A DNA stretch of 64,000 nucleotides from Alphaproteobacteria bacterium (GCA_016124655.1 WGNI01000005.1:124001-188000); one strand, 5' to 3'; counted from the stretch's first letter, positions 21,135-30,216 are shown. A program made the numbers and translations. Notes: generated by a model from the sequence alone, not told the origin.

Positions 21135-21515
21135 ATGTCACTCTCCGCCGCCGCCAAAGCCGTCACCTTCATCCTCACCCGGGACCGTGACCGCGCGATG
21201 GCTTATTACAGCGACGTCTTGGGTCTGCGCGTCGCGCACGTCGATGATTTCGCGGTCGTCTACGATGTCGGCGGCGCCATCATGCGCCTGACGACCATTC
21301 CCGATCATACGCCCGGCCCCCACCCTGTGCTCGGCTGGATGGTGGACGACATCGCCGCCACGATGACTGCGCTGCGCGCCAAGGGCGTGACATTCAACAT
21401 CTATGACGGCTTCGGCCAGGACGCCGAAGGAGTTTGGACCGCGCCCGGCGGCGCCGCGAAAGTGTCCTGGTTCAACGATCCCGACGGCAATTTGTTGAGT
21501 TTGACGCAGAGCTAG
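21135..21515 (+). CDS. VOC-family protein
   Basis: A single-domain vicinal-oxygen-chelate protein of 126 residues. The two beta-alpha-beta modules are visible: FILTRDRDRAMAYYSDVLGL in the first and VWTAPGGAAKVSWFNDPDGN in the second, the latter carrying the usual metal-proximal FxDPDGN motif. The family includes glyoxalases, dioxygenases and resistance proteins, and the substrate cannot be assigned. It lies 56 bases downstream of glmM on the same strand and may be cotranscribed, though no functional link is evident. Its 3' side is the palindromic repeat block at 21563-21699. Confidence 0.8.
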   Translation: MSLSAAAKAVTFILTRDRDRAMAYYSDVLGLRVAHVDDFAVVYDVGGAIMRLTTIPDHTPGPHPVLGWMVDDIAATMTALRAKGVTFNIYDGFGQDAEGVWTAPGGAAKVSWFNDPDGNLLSLTQS

Positions 21516-21562
21516 CAAGCGGGAAGGTTGCGGTTCTTTTGCACGGACCGGAGCGCCAACAC

Positions 21563-21699
21563 ACCCTCTCCCCTTGCGGGAGAGGGTGGTTTTGCGCAGC
21601 AAAACCGGGTGAGGGGTGATCGCTGCTCATATCAAGAGATGGCTTGGTCACCCCTCATCCGGCCGCTTCGCGTCCACCTTCTCCCACAAGGGGAGAAGG
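21563..21699. repeat. Block of intergenic palindromes (CTCTCCC/GGGAGAG type)
   Basis: Four inverted repeats lie side by side between the VOC gene and pgi: a ten-base stem at 21563-21572/21578-21587, a perfect eight-base stem GGTTTTGC/GCAAAACC at 21588-21606, GAGGGGTGA/TCACCCCTC at 21611-21619/21648-21656, and an eight-base stem at 21678-21685/21691-21698. The outer sequence CTCTCCCCTTGCGGGAGAGGG is of a type found dispersed in alphaproteobacterial intergenic DNA. The two flanking genes converge here, so the block may also end transcription from both sides. A related block is at 48192-48325. Confidence 0.75.
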
Positions 21700-21708
21700 A
21701 ACATCGCG

Positions 21709-23307
21709 CTAACTTGTCCTCCGCTCCCGCAGCCGCTCCACCCACGCACGCGTTGAAGCATCAAGCGGCGGCGCGTCTTCGCCTTCAAGCACCGCCTGCA
21801 GACGCTTCGCCAGCGCCTTGCCCAATTCCACGCCCCATTGATCGAACGGATTGATGCCGCTCATCCACGCCTGCGCGACGGTGCGGTGTTCATAAAACGC
21901 CAGCAGCGCCCCGAAACTCTCCGGCGACAAATCCTCCAGCCCCAACAGCGTCGACGACCGGTCGCCGCTGAACGCGCGGTGCGGCGCCAACGCCTCGGCC
22001 CGCGCAGCATCCATGCCTGCTGCGATCATCTCGGCATAGGCTTCCTCCGCGCTTTTCCCGATCAGCAATGCTTCCGCTTGCGCCAGCGCATTGGCGTGCA
22101 GCGCGGCACGGCGCTCGGGCGGACCTTCCAGGCCATGCATCTGCACCACGAACTCGACAGGAATTTTCTCCACGCCCTGATGCAGCAACTGAAAAAACGA
22201 ATGCTGCGCATTCGCGCCCGCCGCGCCCCATGTCACGCCTGCGGCCGACGCCTCAAGCGCGGCGCCGTTTTCGTCCACGCCCTTGCCGTTCGATTCCATT
22301 TCCAATTGCTGCAAATAGGCGGGCAGCTTCTCCAGCCGGGTCGCGTATGGAACGCAGGCGTAGCTCGCCGCGCCCAGAATTTCCCGGTTCCACGTCTGCA
22401 ACGCCGCCGCCAACGCGGGCAGATTCTCCAGGAACGGCGCGTCGCGGAAATGCGCATCCATGGCCCCGCCGCCGGCGAGGAAGCGGTCGAACGCGCCTTC
22501 CTGCAGCGCCGCGTCGCACGCCAGCGACACCGCCGACCACACCGAATAGCGCCCGCCGATCGCTTCCGAAAACGGAAAAATGTGCGCGTCATCGACGCCC
22601 CAGGCGCCAGCGCGCGCGGGCGCCGCCGTCACGGCCGCAAGATGCGGAGAGATCGCGTCGCCAAGGCCTTGCTTGAGCCAGGCGCGCGCGGTTTCCGCGT
22701 TCGCCCTCGTTTCCAGGGTGGTGAACGTCTTCGACGCCACGACGATCAGCGTCCGCGCCGGATCGAGACCCTCCAGCGCATCGAAGATGTCGGCCCCATC
22801 GATATTGGAGGCGAACCGCAACGTGATCCCACGGGTTCGAAACGGCTTCAGCGCATCGAACAACAAGCGCGGCCCAAGGTCGGACCCGCCGATGCCGATA
22901 TGCACGATCTGGTCGATCGCAGCGCCCGTCGCGCCCGTCAGTGCGCCTGCGCGGATGCGCCCCGCAAACGTCCGCACGCGTGCGCGCACGCCTTCCGCCT
23001 CGCGCACCGCGTCTTGAGGCCCAACGCCGCGCAAGCTTGGATGCAGCGCCGCGCGCCCTTCCGTGGCGTTGACGATCGCCCCGGAAAACAGCGCCGTGCG
23101 CTTGGCGTCGAAGCCGCGGGCCTGCGCACGCGCCGCCAGCGCACGCAACGCATCCACGTCCACGCGCTGCTTCGACAGGTCGAGAATCAGGTGCGGCGCA
23201 GAAAAGCACAACGTGTCCGCGCGCCCCGGATCATCGCCAAACAGCGCCAGGATCGGCTTGTCCGCCAGCCGGCGCCCTGCCGCCGCCACATCGTCTTGCT
23301 TAACCAT
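21709..23307 (-). CDS. pgi: Glucose-6-phosphate isomerase
   Basis: Pgi interconverts glucose-6-phosphate and fructose-6-phosphate, joining the Entner-Doudoroff and amino-sugar branches in this window. The 532-residue protein carries the standard motifs: VHIGIGGSDLGPRLLFDALK, VASKTFTTLETRANAETA, GGRYSVWSAV, and the catalytic Glu/His region MESNGKGVDENG to AQHSFFQLLHQG. The start is taken as the ATG at 23307, which is preceded by AGAGG; the frame remains open upstream to 23370 but without a site. Its stop is ten bases from the palindrome block. Confidence 0.97.
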   Translation of the reverse strand: MVKQDDVAAAGRRLADKPILALFGDDPGRADTLCFSAPHLILDLSKQRVDVDALRALAARAQARGFDAKRTALFSGAIVNATEGRAALHPSLRGVGPQDAVREAEGVRARVRTFAGRIRAGALTGATGAAIDQIVHIGIGGSDLGPRLLFDALKPFRTRGITLRFASNIDGADIFDALEGLDPARTLIVVASKTFTTLETRANAETARAWLKQGLGDAISPHLAAVTAAPARAGAWGVDDAHIFPFSEAIGGRYSVWSAVSLACDAALQEGAFDRFLAGGGAMDAHFRDAPFLENLPALAAALQTWNREILGAASYACVPYATRLEKLPAYLQQLEMESNGKGVDENGAALEASAAGVTWGAAGANAQHSFFQLLHQGVEKIPVEFVVQMHGLEGPPERRAALHANALAQAEALLIGKSAEEAYAEMIAAGMDAARAEALAPHRAFSGDRSSTLLGLEDLSPESFGALLAFYEHRTVAQAWMSGINPFDQWGVELGKALAKRLQAVLEGEDAPPLDASTRAWVERLRERRTS

Positions 23308-23386
23308 GCCTCTCAATAGGGCGGTGCGGAATTTGCGTCCATCCAGGACGCCTGGCTGATTGGCGCGCACGCGCGCCGCTGCTAGA

Positions 23387-23430
23387 GCGCGTCAGCCAAA
23401 GTGGGAACCGGTTTTGGCGAAGGGACGCGC
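23387..23430. repeat. Nested palindrome around GTGGGAACCGGTTTT
   Basis: Outer arms GCGCGTC (23387-23393) and GACGCGC (23424-23430) enclose inner arms GCCAAA (23395-23400) and TTTGGC (23413-23418), with AGTGGGAACCGGTTTT at the centre. The central motif is common in intergenic DNA of many alphaproteobacteria. It lies between the divergent pgi and galE genes, where it could affect either promoter or be a passive repeat. Confidence 0.7.
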
Positions 23431-23463
23431 GAAATCTGAGTCCACGGGACGAAGGGAAGGTAT

Positions 23464-24450
23464 ATGGCGACGGTATTGGTGACAGGCGGGGCAGGCTATG
23501 TCGGCGCGCATTGCTGTTTCGCGTTGGCGCAGGCTGGCCACACCGTGGTGGTCTACGACAACCTGTCGAACGGCCACGAACGCTTCGTGAAATGGGGTCC
23601 ATTGGAGCGCGGCGACATTCGCGACCGCGCGCGGCTCGATGAAGTCATCGCCAGGCACAAGCCGGACGCCGTGCTCCATTGCGCCGCGTTGATTGAAGTT
23701 GGCGTGTCGGTGAAGGATCCAGCGAGCTTCTACGACAACAATGTTTCAGGCGCATTGACGCTTCTTGACGCCATGCGCGACGCAGGCGTCAAGGCCTTCG
23801 TGTTCTCTTCAACCTGCGCCACCTACGGCGCTCCGCAATTCATGCCGATGGATGAAAGCCATCCCCAGGCGCCGCTCAATCCCTATGGCTGGTCCAAGCT
23901 GATGATCGAACAGGCCAGCCGCGACTACGAAGCCGCGTACGGAATCAAGTTCGCGCATTTGCGCTATTTCAACGCCGCCGGCGCCGCGCCGGAGGAGGGC
24001 ATCGGCGAACGCCATGAACCGGAATCGCACGCCATTCCACTCGCGCTCTTCACGCTCATTGGCCGCCGCGAGGGCTTCAAGATTTTCGGCGAAGACTACG
24101 ACACCCGCGACGGCACCTGCGTGCGCGATTACGTGCACGTGCTCGATCTGGCCGACGCCCACGTGCGCGCGATCGAACGCTTGCTGAACGGCGGCGACAG
24201 CATCGCCGCTAATCTCGGCACCGGCGATGGCACCACGGTGAAAGAATTGCTTGAAGCCATTGAGCGCGTCACCGGCAAGGCGGTGCCGGCTGCGCCCGCA
24301 CCGCGGCGCGACGGCGATTCCCCGGCGCTTTTGGCCAACAACACGTTTGCGCGCCTACAGCTCGGCTGGGCCCCGCAGCGAAGCTTGGATGATATTGTGC
24401 GATCCGCTTGGCGATGGCATGCGGAAATGGAGCCGCGCCTGTTCAATTGA
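23464..24450 (+). CDS. galE: UDP-glucose 4-epimerase
   Basis: GalE interconverts UDP-glucose and UDP-galactose with tightly bound NAD. The 328-residue extended SDR has VLVTGGAGYVGAHCCFALAQ at the N-terminus, VYDNLSNGH, the Ser of FSSTCATYGAP, the YGWSK catalytic pair, and LRYFNAAGA. The ATG at 23464 is preceded by GAAGG. It is divergent from pgi across the GTGGGAACCGG palindrome, and followed on the same strand by a small monooxygenase gene. With ugd and the phosphohexomutase it supplies sugars for envelope polysaccharides. Confidence 0.97.
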   Translation: MATVLVTGGAGYVGAHCCFALAQAGHTVVVYDNLSNGHERFVKWGPLERGDIRDRARLDEVIARHKPDAVLHCAALIEVGVSVKDPASFYDNNVSGALTLLDAMRDAGVKAFVFSSTCATYGAPQFMPMDESHPQAPLNPYGWSKLMIEQASRDYEAAYGIKFAHLRYFNAAGAAPEEGIGERHEPESHAIPLALFTLIGRREGFKIFGEDYDTRDGTCVRDYVHVLDLADAHVRAIERLLNGGDSIAANLGTGDGTTVKELLEAIERVTGKAVPAAPAPRRDGDSPALLANNTFARLQLGWAPQRSLDDIVRSAWRWHAEMEPRLFN

Positions 24451-24483
24451 GGCGCTGCCGCCTTTCGCGTGGGAGCGGTGCGC

Positions 24484-24786
24484 ATGACTGCCGCCGTCAT
24501 CGGACACCTGAGATTTCCGCCAGAATCCATGGAGGCTTTAAAGCCCCATCTTCAACGCCTGATCCTGGAAACGCGCGCGCGCGACGGATGCATCGCCTAC
24601 GACGCAGCCATAGATGTGTTCGAACCTGGACGGATCCGGTTCTCCGAAGTGTGGCCGGACATTCAGTCCCTGGAGGCCCACTTGGTTGCGCCGCACATCG
24701 CGCCATGGCGCGCGGCGGCGCGCTCCCTTGGACTGATCGAGCGCGGGTTTACCGCGTATGAAATAGTGTCGGAAAAACCTGTCTAG
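24484..24786 (+). CDS. Antibiotic biosynthesis monooxygenase (ABM) domain protein
   Basis: A 100-residue ABM/YgiN-like dimeric alpha+beta-barrel protein: RLILETRARDGCIAYDAA and RIRFSEVWPDIQSLEAHL match the conserved helix-strand core. Such proteins act on quinols or hydroxy-aromatics or break down heme, sometimes without a cofactor; the substrate here is unknown. The start is the ATG at 24484, with GGGAG upstream; a GTG five codons earlier is possible. It lies 33 bases after galE on the same strand and its stop overlaps the convergent ugd stop by four bases. Confidence 0.78.
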   Translation: MTAAVIGHLRFPPESMEALKPHLQRLILETRARDGCIAYDAAIDVFEPGRIRFSEVWPDIQSLEAHLVAPHIAPWRAAARSLGLIERGFTAYEIVSEKPV

Positions 24787-26087
24787 GGACGCCCAATGCT
24801 GGAATAGATGAAGCCCATCGCCTTCATTTCCGACGGGCTGTAAATATTCCGCAGATCGACCAGCACCGGCGCCTTCATCGCCTGTTTCATGCGGTCGAGA
24901 TCAAGCGCGCGGAATTGATCCCATTCCGTGAGGATCACCGTCGCATCCGCGCCGTCGATGCAGGCGTACGGCCCATCGACGAACGCGACGCCGCTGAAAT
25001 GCTTGGCCGCTTCATGCATGCCTTCAGGATCGAACGCGCGCACGCGCGCGCCGGCCGCCTGCAGCGCCGGCAGGATATCGAGCGACGGCGCGTCGCGCAT
25101 GTCATCGGTGTTGGGCTTGAACGTCAGCCCCAACACCGCGATCGTCTTGCCTTTCACATCGCCGCCGCAAGCCTCCAGAACGCGCGCCGCCATCGCCTTC
25201 TTGCGTTCGTCATTGACGCGCACTGTGGTCTCGATGAGCTCCACCGGCGCGCGCGCTTCCTGCGCGGTGCGCACCAGCGCCAGCGTGTCCTTCGGAAAGC
25301 ACGAGCCGCCATAACCGGGTCCAGCATTGAGGAACTTGCCGCCGATGCGGTTATCAAGCCCAATCCCGCGCGCCACGTGCTGCACATTCGCGCCGACTTG
25401 CTCGCACAGATCCGCGATTTCGTTGATGAAGGTGATCTTCATCGCCAGGAAGGCGTTGCCCGCATATTTCGTCAATTCGGACGTGCGCCGGCCCATGAAC
25501 AGCAGCGGCGTTTCATTGAGGAACAGCGGCCGATACAATTCCTGCATCACCTGCTTGGCCCGCTCGTCCTCGGTGCCGACGACGATGCGGTCCGGCCGCT
25601 TGAAATCCGAGATCGCAGCGCCTTCGCGCAGAAATTCAGGATTGGACACAACCGCGAAGTCCGCGTCCGGCCGGCGCGTGCGGATGATCTCCTCCACCTT
25701 GTCCCCGGTGCCGACCGGCACCGTCGATTTGGTGACGACGACGGTATAGCCGTCCATCAGATCCGCGATTTCTTCCGCCGCCGCGAATACATAGGTGAGA
25801 TCGGCATGCCCATCGCCGCGCCGCGACGGCGTGCCCACCGCGATGAACACCGCATCGGCTTCCTTGATCGCCGCCGCCGCGTCGAGCGTAAAATCAAGCC
25901 GCCCTTCGCGCACATTCTGCGCCACCAGCTGATCGAGCCCCGGCTCATAGATCGGCATCACGCCGTTCAACAGCTTGTCGATCTTGGCGGGATCCTTGTC
26001 CACGCACGTCACATGGTGTCCGAAGTCCGCAAAGCAGGCGCCGGAAACAAGACCGACATACCCAGCGCCGATCATGGTCACGCGCAT
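24783..26087 (-). CDS. ugd: UDP-glucose 6-dehydrogenase
   Basis: Ugd oxidises UDP-glucose twice to UDP-glucuronate, precursor of uronic acids in lipid A, LPS core or exopolysaccharide. The 434 residues include the NAD-binding MIGAGYVGLVSGACFADFGH, TKSTVPVGTGDKV, EFLREGAA, the catalytic-Cys motif GYGGSCFPKDTLAL, and GLTFKPNTDDMRDAPS. The ATG at 26087 begins the dinucleotide fold. It is three bases downstream of the phosphohexomutase stop, so the two are one operon that would make glucose-1-phosphate and then, after a uridylyltransferase not present here, UDP-glucuronate. Confidence 0.98.
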   Translation of the reverse strand: MRVTMIGAGYVGLVSGACFADFGHHVTCVDKDPAKIDKLLNGVMPIYEPGLDQLVAQNVREGRLDFTLDAAAAIKEADAVFIAVGTPSRRGDGHADLTYVFAAAEEIADLMDGYTVVVTKSTVPVGTGDKVEEIIRTRRPDADFAVVSNPEFLREGAAISDFKRPDRIVVGTEDERAKQVMQELYRPLFLNETPLLFMGRRTSELTKYAGNAFLAMKITFINEIADLCEQVGANVQHVARGIGLDNRIGGKFLNAGPGYGGSCFPKDTLALVRTAQEARAPVELIETTVRVNDERKKAMAARVLEACGGDVKGKTIAVLGLTFKPNTDDMRDAPSLDILPALQAAGARVRAFDPEGMHEAAKHFSGVAFVDGPYACIDGADATVILTEWDQFRALDLDRMKQAMKAPVLVDLRNIYSPSEMKAMGFIYSSIGRP

Positions 26088-26090
26088 CGC

Positions 26091-27614
26091 TCAAATCTCC
26101 TGATTGTACGCGCCGACTTCGGCGAACGCCGCCAGCCGCGGCTTCACTTCCTCGCGGAACAGCGCGCGCATGTCCTCATCGCTCGACATGCTCTCCACCA
26201 CCACGACCAGCTCCGGCTTGTTGGAGGAGGCGCGCACGAGCACCCACGCGCCGTCTTCCAGGGTCACGCGTACGCCATTGACGGTGTTCACGTCGCGAAT
26301 GCGCCGGCCCAGAATTTCGCCGCCGTCCTTCGCCAGGTTTTCGTACTGCGCCACCACCTGTTCGACGATGCCGTACTTCTTGTCGTCGTCGCAATGCGGC
26401 GACATCGTCAGCGAAGTGAAGCTCACCGGCAGCGCCTTGCGCAGATCGGAAAGTTTTTTGTCCGGATTGCGATCGAGCATCGACAAAACTGCCGCCGCCG
26501 CCACCAGCCCGTCATCGTATCCAAGCCCTAAGGGCGGACGGAAAAAGAAGTGGCCGGACTTCTCAAACCCCGCCAGCGCGGACAATTCCGTCGTCCGCCG
26601 CTTGATATAGGAATGGCCCGTTTTGAAATAATCGACCGTCGCGCCATGCGCCTTCAGCACCGGATCGACCGCGTAAAGCCCCGTCGACTTCACATCGACC
26701 ACGAAGGTCGCACCCTTGTGCTGCACGGAAAGATCGCGCGCCAGCATCAGCCCCACCTTGTCGGCGAAAATTTCTTCGCCTTCGTCGTCGACGACGCCGC
26801 AGCGGTCGCCGTCGCCGTCGAACCCGAGCGCGACATCCGCGCCATGTCGGCGCACCGCGTCCGCCATCGCATGCAGCATTTCAGCGTCTTCGGGATTGGC
26901 GTTGTAGTTCGGAAACCGCCAGTCGAGCGCGCAATCGACTTCGATCACCTCAGCGCCCATGCGGCGCAGCGCTTCCGGCGCGAACGCGCCGGCCGTTCCG
27001 TTGCCGCACGCTGCAATCACTTTCAGCGGACGCGAGAGTTTCGCGCGCGTCGCGACATCGGCGATATAACGCTCGCGCATGCCGTCCACGCGCACATAAG
27101 CCCCGCCGGTGCGCTCCTTCCACGCGCCGCCGAGCACGATCTCTTTCAGCCGGCCCATTTCGTCGGGCCCGAACGTCAGCGGACGCGCGGCGCCCATCTT
27201 CACGCCGGTCCAGCCGTTTTCATTGTGCGAGGCCGTCACCATCGCCACGCACGGAAGATCGAGCGCGAACTGCGCGAAATACGCCGTCGGCGACAGCGCC
27301 AGCCCGATATCATGCACTTCCATGCCCGAGCGCATCAGACCCAGCATCAGCGCCTGTTTGATCGACAGCGAATAGGCCCGGTAATCGTGACCGACCACGA
27401 TTTTGGGCGCCACGCCGAACTCCTGCGCCAGCGTGCCCAGTCCGAGCCCCAGCGCCTCCACGCCCAGAAGGTTCAGCTCCGGCGCCTTGGCCGAGCCCGG
27501 CGCGCCGAACCACCAGCGCGCGTCGTACTCGCGAAAGCCCGTCGGCTTGACCAGCGGCAGGGATTCGAAGTCGATCGTGTTCGCCGCGAGATCGGGGCGG
27601 GGGGCATGTCCCAT
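26091..27614 (-). CDS. Phosphomannomutase/phosphoglucomutase (AlgC-type)
   Basis: An alpha-D-phosphohexomutase that interconverts 6- and 1-phosphates of mannose or glucose for nucleotide-sugar synthesis. Motifs in the 507 residues are the phosphoserine loop VTASHNENGWTGVK, metal loop GFDGDGDRCGVV, sugar loop FEKSGHFFF and phosphate loop RASSNKPELVVVVES. The start is the ATG at 27614, with GAGG upstream; a frame continues 68 codons further, but that region is palindromic non-coding sequence in composition. It is followed at three bases by ugd. Bifunctional PMM/PGM use is typical of the AlgC group, but specificity is not proved. Confidence 0.93.
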   Translation of the reverse strand: MGHAPRPDLAANTIDFESLPLVKPTGFREYDARWWFGAPGSAKAPELNLLGVEALGLGLGTLAQEFGVAPKIVVGHDYRAYSLSIKQALMLGLMRSGMEVHDIGLALSPTAYFAQFALDLPCVAMVTASHNENGWTGVKMGAARPLTFGPDEMGRLKEIVLGGAWKERTGGAYVRVDGMRERYIADVATRAKLSRPLKVIAACGNGTAGAFAPEALRRMGAEVIEVDCALDWRFPNYNANPEDAEMLHAMADAVRRHGADVALGFDGDGDRCGVVDDEGEEIFADKVGLMLARDLSVQHKGATFVVDVKSTGLYAVDPVLKAHGATVDYFKTGHSYIKRRTTELSALAGFEKSGHFFFRPPLGLGYDDGLVAAAAVLSMLDRNPDKKLSDLRKALPVSFTSLTMSPHCDDDKKYGIVEQVVAQYENLAKDGGEILGRRIRDVNTVNGVRVTLEDGAWVLVRASSNKPELVVVVESMSSDEDMRALFREEVKPRLAAFAEVGAYNQEI

Positions 27615-27684
27615 GTCGGCCTCATGTCGGGAGCGAAAAGCTGCGCCTGAATGGGCGAAGCGCCGCCAAAGTGCAATGTTGGAT

Positions 27685-27832
27685 GCTGCGCTGCAGCGCA
27701 GCGGGCCGGGTTTGCGCTGCAAACGCGGCGCCGGGTAAAGCATCGTGCGCGAAATGCGATCTTCGGCTTGGACCGGCTTGATCATCGCATTTCGCGCACA
27801 AAGATGCTTTAGATTCAAAAGCTTCTAAAGCA
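27685..27832. repeat. Cluster of perfect palindromes between phosphohexomutase and gpmA
   Basis: This part of the 297-base gap holds four inverted repeats: an 18-base palindrome centred on CTGCAG at 27685-27702; TTTGC/GCAAA at 27711-27723; a long hairpin with arms at 27737-27760 and 27784-27810 sharing GTGCGCGAAATGCGAT; and a nine-base stem TGCTTTAGA/TCTAAAGCA at 27805-27813/27824-27832 overlapping its right arm. The genes on both sides point away from it, so it is not a terminator between convergent genes. No reading frame is convincing here. Confidence 0.75.
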
Positions 27833-27911
27833 ACTTTATGCGTCCAAATCGCTTCCCCGCATGCCGTCGGGCGCGTGGCGAATTGGATGCATGTTGCTTT
27901 AAGGAGAGTTG

Positions 27912-28625
27912 ATGGTTGTTCTTGCCCTACTGCGCCATGGCCAGAGCCAATGGAACCTGGAGAACCGCTTCACCGGCTGGGTCGACGTCGATCTGACGGA
28001 GGAGGGCGAGCGCCAGGCCCGCCGCGCCGGCCAGCTGCTTGGCGCAAGCGGCGTCGCCTTCGACGCGATGTTTACCTCGGTGCTCACCCGCGCCATCCGC
28101 ACCGGTCAGATCGCGCTGCGCGAAGCGGGCCTCGCCTGGCTGCCCGTGCACAAGGATTGGCGCCTGAACGAGCGCCATTACGGCGCGCTGACCGGCCTCA
28201 ACAAGGCCGAGACCGCCGCCCAGCATGGCGAAGATCAGGTCAAGATCTGGCGCCGGTCTTATGACGTCCCGCCGCCGCCGCTGCCGCCGGGCGGGACGTA
28301 CGATTTCGCCGCCGATCGCCGCTATGCCGGCGTCGCACCCCCCGCCACAGAATCGCTGAAGACCACGCTCGACCGCGTCCTGCCGTATTGGGGCGATGTC
28401 ATCGCGCCCGAGCTGCGCGTGGGAAAAAACCTGATTATCGCCGCGCACGGCAATTCGCTGCGCGCCATCGTGAAGCAGATTTTCGCGGTCTCGGATTCAG
28501 ACATCGTCGGCGTTGAAATCCCGACCGGCAATCCGTTGCTCATCGAGCTGGACGCGCAATTGCGCCCGGTGTCCGCCCGCTATCTCGATGCCGAGCGCGC
28601 GGAAACCCTCCCGCCGCTGCCGTGA
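27912..28625 (+). CDS. gpmA: 2,3-bisphosphoglycerate-dependent phosphoglycerate mutase
   Basis: GpmA interconverts 3- and 2-phosphoglycerate in lower glycolysis, downstream of the Entner-Doudoroff aldolase product. The phosphohistidine motif [10 protein letters not shown] (His-9) is at the N-terminus, followed by [26 protein letters not shown] and the second histidine in [12 protein letters not shown]. Length 237 residues, as usual for dPGM. The ATG at 27912 has an AGGAG site; the TTG one codon before is less likely. The stop overlaps the start of the RibD-like gene (GTGA), implying coupled translation. Confidence 0.97.
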   Translation: MVVLALLRHGQSQWNLENRFTGWVDVDLTEEGERQARRAGQLLGASGVAFDAMFTSVLTRAIRTGQIALREAGLAWLPVHKDWRLNERHYGALTGLNKAETAAQHGEDQVKIWRRSYDVPPPPLPPGGTYDFAADRRYAGVAPPATESLKTTLDRVLPYWGDVIAPELRVGKNLIIAAHGNSLRAIVKQIFAVSDSDIVGVEIPTGNPLLIELDAQLRPVSARYLDAERAETLPPLP

Positions 28626-29065
28626 GCGACGAGGCCTGGATGCGCCGCGCGCTGGCGCTGGCCGAGGCGGGAAGGGGCCGCACGGGCGAGAATCCTGTCG
28701 TCGGCTGCGTGATTGTTTCATCCGCGGGAACGGTTCTGAGCGAAGCGCGCACGGGAGACGGCGGTCGCCCGCATGCCGAGGAAACCGCGCTCGACGCGGC
28801 CGGCGATGCGAAGGGCGGGACGGCCTATGTCACCTTGGAGCCATGCGCCCGCCGCACGACGGGCGCCGCGTCCTGCGCCGATCGCTTGATCGCCGCGGGC
28901 GTGCGCCGTGTCGTCGTCGCCGCGCGCGATCCCCATCCGTTTGCCTCAGGCGAAGGGGTAGCGCGTCTGCAGGCCGCCGGCGCGAGCGTTGAAATGGGAT
29001 TGCTGCAGGATGAAGCGCGCGCGCAGAACCCCGCCTTCTTCGCGCAATGGGATCGCGAGAAATAG
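28622..29065 (+). CDS. Stand-alone RibD-type deaminase domain
   Basis: The 147 residues match only the N-terminal deaminase half of RibD, which removes the amino group from diaminohydroxyphosphoribosylaminopyrimidine in riboflavin synthesis. Zinc ligands of the cytidine-deaminase fold are present: HAEETAL and [13 protein letters not shown]. The C-terminal reductase domain (about 200 residues) is missing, and the sequence ends cleanly at a stop, followed at once by the convergent glycosyltransferase. It is translationally coupled to gpmA by a GTGA overlap. It may be a partial-pathway enzyme used with a separate reductase, or it may deaminate another compound. A full-length ribD elsewhere in the genome would favour the latter. 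Confidence 0.8.
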   Translation: MSDEAWMRRALALAEAGRGRTGENPVVGCVIVSSAGTVLSEARTGDGGRPHAEETALDAAGDAKGGTAYVTLEPCARRTTGAASCADRLIAAGVRRVVVAARDPHPFASGEGVARLQAAGASVEMGLLQDEARAQNPAFFAQWDREK

Positions 29066-29071
29066 CGCGCG

Positions 29072-30136
29072 CTATCCGGCCATCGCAGGCGCGACAGCGG
29101 CGGACGCATTGGTCTTGATCTCTTGATAAAGCGCCATCGCCGCGCGCACGAAGGCTTCCTTCGTGAAATGCGCGCGATAGGCGCGCTCGCCATTCTCCAC
29201 CAGACGCTGCGCCAGATCGGCGTCTTCCAGAATGCGGCGGATGCCTGCGCGCAGCGCAGCGACATCGTCGCGCGGCACAAGGATCGCGTTTTCGTCCGGC
29301 GTGACGGTAGCGGCAGGCCCCGCCGCATCCGCGACCACCAGCGGCTTGCCCGCGGCCCACGCTTCCACGGTCACCGTGCCGAACGGCTCGTAGCGCGAGG
29401 GAAACGCGACGACATCGCACGCCGCCAACAGCGCCGAGCGATCTGTGCGCCAGCCAAGGAAATGCGCGCGATCGCCAAGCCCAAGCCGCGCAGCCTGCGC
29501 TTTCAGATCGCCCTCCAATGGTCCCGCGCCGGCGATCCACAGATGCACGCCCGCCAGCTCAGCCGCGGCGTCCAAGAGCGTGTCGATGCCCTTCTTCCAA
29601 TGCAGCCGCGCCAGCGCGAGAACGACGGGCGCATCTTCCGGCGTGTTCAGGCTGGCGCGATCGACAGGCGCGGCGTCCTCAATATTTGCAAACGTGTGCA
29701 ACGTCGTCACGCGGTCGCGCGGCGCGCCTTCGTCAACGATGTGCCGCGCGATGTCGCGCGTGACGCCGGCGTGCCACGCGCAATTGCGAAAACGCGAAAG
29801 TTTGTAATACCCGCCGTACCAGGCCAGGCTGATGTCGCGCCAGCGCCGCGGCGCGAACGTGCCCGCGCGCCCCATCCAATAATGGATCACGTCGGGCTCG
29901 ACCGCGCGCACCGCCGCGATGATCTTGTTCTGCGTCGGCGTTCGCCAGAATTTATCGAAGCTTGCTGTGGTGACCGGAACGCCCGCCGCCTGCAGCGTCT
30001 CAAGCCGCGCGCCATCATCGGCGCGGGTGATGACGTGCTGCACGACGCCTGCCTCCGCAAGCGCAGTGACGCCGTCCAGCATCATGGTCTCTGCGCCGCC
30101 TTCGCGTGCGCCGGCCATTACATGCACGACCCGCAT
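29072..30136 (-). CDS. Family 4 glycosyltransferase
   Basis: A 354-residue GT-B retaining glycosyltransferase. The N-terminal HVMAGAREGGAETMMLDG is the acceptor-side glycine loop; the C-terminal half carries LARLHWKKGIDTLLDAAA, GWRTDRSALLAACDVVAFPS and the EPFGTVTVE motif holding the conserved Glu pair. It begins 80 bases after the kdsA stop on the same strand, which points to an LPS core or envelope sugar transfer; the donor and acceptor are not known. The ATG at 30136 is chosen because the frame further upstream runs inside kdsA. It converges with the RibD-type gene. Confidence 0.88.
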   Translation of the reverse strand: MRVVHVMAGAREGGAETMMLDGVTALAEAGVVQHVITRADDGARLETLQAAGVPVTTASFDKFWRTPTQNKIIAAVRAVEPDVIHYWMGRAGTFAPRRWRDISLAWYGGYYKLSRFRNCAWHAGVTRDIARHIVDEGAPRDRVTTLHTFANIEDAAPVDRASLNTPEDAPVVLALARLHWKKGIDTLLDAAAELAGVHLWIAGAGPLEGDLKAQAARLGLGDRAHFLGWRTDRSALLAACDVVAFPSRYEPFGTVTVEAWAAGKPLVVADAAGPAATVTPDENAILVPRDDVAALRAGIRRILEDADLAQRLVENGERAYRAHFTKEAFVRAAMALYQEIKTNASAAVAPAMAG

Positions 30137-30216
30137 GACGTCCCCGCGGTTTCTTCCGCCATCAGCCTGTAACAAATGCTTCAACGCAGCGTCAAACGCA
30201 CGGTTGCGGCGCAGCG

